In this document: positions 62,707-64,000 of the stretch, one piece after another | Position numbering within the stretch: position 1 is the stretch's first letter | Layout: each line of letters opens with the position of its first letter | Assembly: GCA_016720565.1 (NCBI GenBank) | Contig: JADKKJ010000012.1 | Location: 248,001 to 312,000 of the forward strand | Direction of reading: 5' to 3' | DNA: 64,000 nucleotides | DNA from: Chitinophagaceae bacterium | Lineage (GTDB): Bacteria > Bacteroidota > Bacteroidia > Chitinophagales > Chitinophagaceae | Translations under genes and position numbers: made by a program | Notes under the pieces: generated by a model | What the model was told of the DNA's origin: nothing | What the model saw: only the letters and a program-made list of their open reading frames with translations | Databases searched by the model: none

Positions 62707-63303
62707 TTAGCAAAATACCTTTCCATTCTCTATAAGTACGGCTCCTGCTTCATGCATGTGTCGCATGGCCCTGATTACTGTCTCTACCCGAAGACCTGTC
62801 ATATCAGCTATTTGCTGCCGTGTGAGTTTCAGTTGCCTGGATTCAATACAAAAATTCTTATTTTCCTTTTTAAAATAATTCAGTAATGTTTTTATCCGCT
62901 CAACTGGATCATGGCAGGCAAACGAGTGTAATAGCATAAATCTAAAACGTATCCGTTGAGCCAGTAATTTGCTAAAATTAAAATGAATAGCTACATTTTC
63001 TCTAATTAGCTGGTTAAAAACAGGCTTGTATAAACGGATTACTACACTGTCTTCGTCAGCAATTGCTGATTCGCCATAAGGTTCATTATCGAATAAAGGC
63101 AACTCGCCAAAACATTCTCCCGGATCGATTAACATTTGAATAAACTCATTCCTATTATCATTAATGTTCAGCCAGTTAACGCGGCCGGTTAATAATTGAT
63201 AATAGAATGAGCAGTTATCTCCTTCAGAAAAAATTATATTTCCTTTAGGAACTCTTTTATAGGTTGCTCCATACGCAAGTAAAAGGTCAACGTCAATCAT
63301 CAT
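62707..63303 (-). CDS. Crp/Fnr-family transcription regulator
   Basis: About 198 residues from the Met at 63303 (an earlier ATG at 63348 is possible). A cyclic-nucleotide-binding-like sensor domain (about 20-110, IIFSEGDNCSFYYQLLTGRV) and a C-terminal helix-turn-helix (LTRQQIADMTGLRVETVIRAMRHM) are visible. There is no N-terminal Cys cluster as in FNR, so the signal may be NO or a heme/small molecule. It probably controls the respiratory cluster. Confidence 0.88.
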   Translation of the reverse strand: MMIDVDLLLAYGATYKRVPKGNIIFSEGDNCSFYYQLLTGRVNWLNINDNRNEFIQMLIDPGECFGELPLFDNEPYGESAIADEDSVVIRLYKPVFNQLIRENVAIHFNFSKLLAQRIRFRFMLLHSFACHDPVERIKTLLNYFKKENKNFCIESRQLKLTRQQIADMTGLRVETVIRAMRHMHEAGAVLIENGKVFC

Positions 63304-63520
63304 GTGTTGATAATTTAAAGATTGCAGGTTAATCCGGTATCTATTCAATAGCTTAATATCAGGAAATTAAAGACAATTGGCAGATCCAACTTCTGCATTT
63401 AGTATTGTAATTTACCCAAAATATCCGGCAATTTTAAAGTTAAGTAGCCCTACTATTTGCCCGGCTTTATTACTTAGTTCTGCTTTGGAACTAACGACCA
63501 CTTTACCCTCAATTTATAGC

Positions 63521-63964
63521 CTATTTACTTTTGTTGTTAATAAACACAGCACCATTCTTTATATCATCTGCCAGATGCTGAATGGTTTTAGTTTCAAATA
63601 ATTCTATCAACTGTTCTTTTATTATTCTGTATTTTGAATGCATAGGACAAGGCTTTGTTTCTGAACATTTTTCCAACCCCAACACACATTTGTCCAGCAT
63701 TTCATTTTCTCCCATTGCTTCAAGTATAGCACGAACGGGTAGCTTTCTCATCTTTTCAGTCATATAAAAACCGCCATTGGGCCCACTGACAGACCGGATA
63801 ATTTTATTATTCTTTTTAAGTGCCTGTAATATTTTAGCTGTAAATGATGGAGGTGAATCAATGGCTTTGGAGATTTCTCCGATTCCGATTTTGTTATCCT
63901 CCGTCCCTTTTTGTGCAATGAATATCGTTGCCCTTAATGCATATTCTGTTGCTTTTGAAAACAT
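63521..63964 (-). CDS. Rrf2-family transcription regulator (second copy)
   Basis: 147 residues, paralogous to 55833-56264: SKATEYALRATIFIAQKG at the start and the same Cys spacing C-x6-C-x5-C (CVLGLEKCSETKPC). It probably binds an iron-sulfur cluster. It is divergent from whatever follows beyond the window. Two such regulators around one oxidase cluster suggest layered control. Confidence 0.88.
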   Translation of the reverse strand: MFSKATEYALRATIFIAQKGTEDNKIGIGEISKAIDSPPSFTAKILQALKKNNKIIRSVSGPNGGFYMTEKMRKLPVRAILEAMGENEMLDKCVLGLEKCSETKPCPMHSKYRIIKEQLIELFETKTIQHLADDIKNGAVFINNKSK

Positions 63965-64000
63965 AGAAATTAATTTAAAGGGGAAAGTACATTTTATTTT

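Overview
The window looks like a chromosome segment of a Bacteroidota bacterium, most likely Chitinophagales/Chitinophagaceae. The evidence is the Bacteroidota promoter form (TTTG or TTGG, about 19-20 bases, then TAnnTTTG) before the tRNA and the his operon, scarce Shine-Dalgarno sequences, a type IX secretion C-terminal domain, signal peptides ending in AQ, and a moderate GC content. The order is inferred, not proven.

Layout. 1-3.7 kb: end of a polysaccharide-degradation operon (GH38-like hydrolase, heparinase-like lyase), then tRNA-Glu. 4-17.6 kb: an accessory region with every gene on the plus strand. It holds a GNAT/small-basic-protein pair, a tyrosine recombinase, and a series of unrelated genes (exported protein, coiled-coil membrane protein, type IX-secreted DUF11 protein, DUF389, serine hydrolase, amino-acid permease). 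Some of these genes are separated by long imperfect palindromic spacers that share end motifs. A decayed IS3-family element interrupts the series, and at least five genes are broken by frameshifts. 17.9-23.9 kb: household genes (aldose epimerase, response regulator, universal stress protein, flavin-binding protein, OsmC-like, thioredoxin-like). 23.9-31 kb: the complete histidine operon hisG-D-C-B-H-A-F-IE on the minus strand, with a promoter, a 15-residue leader peptide holding five His codons, and an attenuator. 31-38.4 kb: a xylose operon (xylulokinase, xylose isomerase, sodium/sugar symporter, GH3 glycosidase). 38.5-48.6 kb: secreted and outer-membrane proteins, rarA, an M28 peptidase, elaA, two candidate structured RNAs, and uvrA. 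48.7-51.5 kb: a SAM-I riboswitch with terminator, then a trans-sulfuration enzyme and homoserine dehydrogenase. 51.6-53.7 kb: a GT2 glycosyltransferase and a flippase. 54-55.5 kb: a frameshifted DUF1016-type nuclease gene followed by a degraded second copy. 55.8-64 kb: a low-oxygen/NO-type respiratory cluster with cbb3-type oxidase subunits I and II, truncated hemoglobin, a 2Fe-2S protein, a cupin and small membrane proteins. It is bracketed by two Rrf2 regulators and one Crp/Fnr regulator.

How the parts work together. The his operon is probably controlled by translation of its His-rich leader, and the methionine genes by SAM. The xylose operon can release, import, isomerise and phosphorylate xylose. 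The respiratory cluster reads as an oxygen- or NO-responsive unit. Subunit I has an unusual N-terminal extension that looks internally duplicated.

The best candidate for something undescribed is the 4.9-16.2 kb region: a recombinase followed by co-oriented genes with integron-like spacers, although the recombinase lacks the insertion typical of integron integrases. Other points of interest are the heptamer-repeat hairpins at three intergenic sites, the pair of rod-like RNA candidates at 44.9-45.15 kb, and the duplicated N-terminus of the oxidase subunit.
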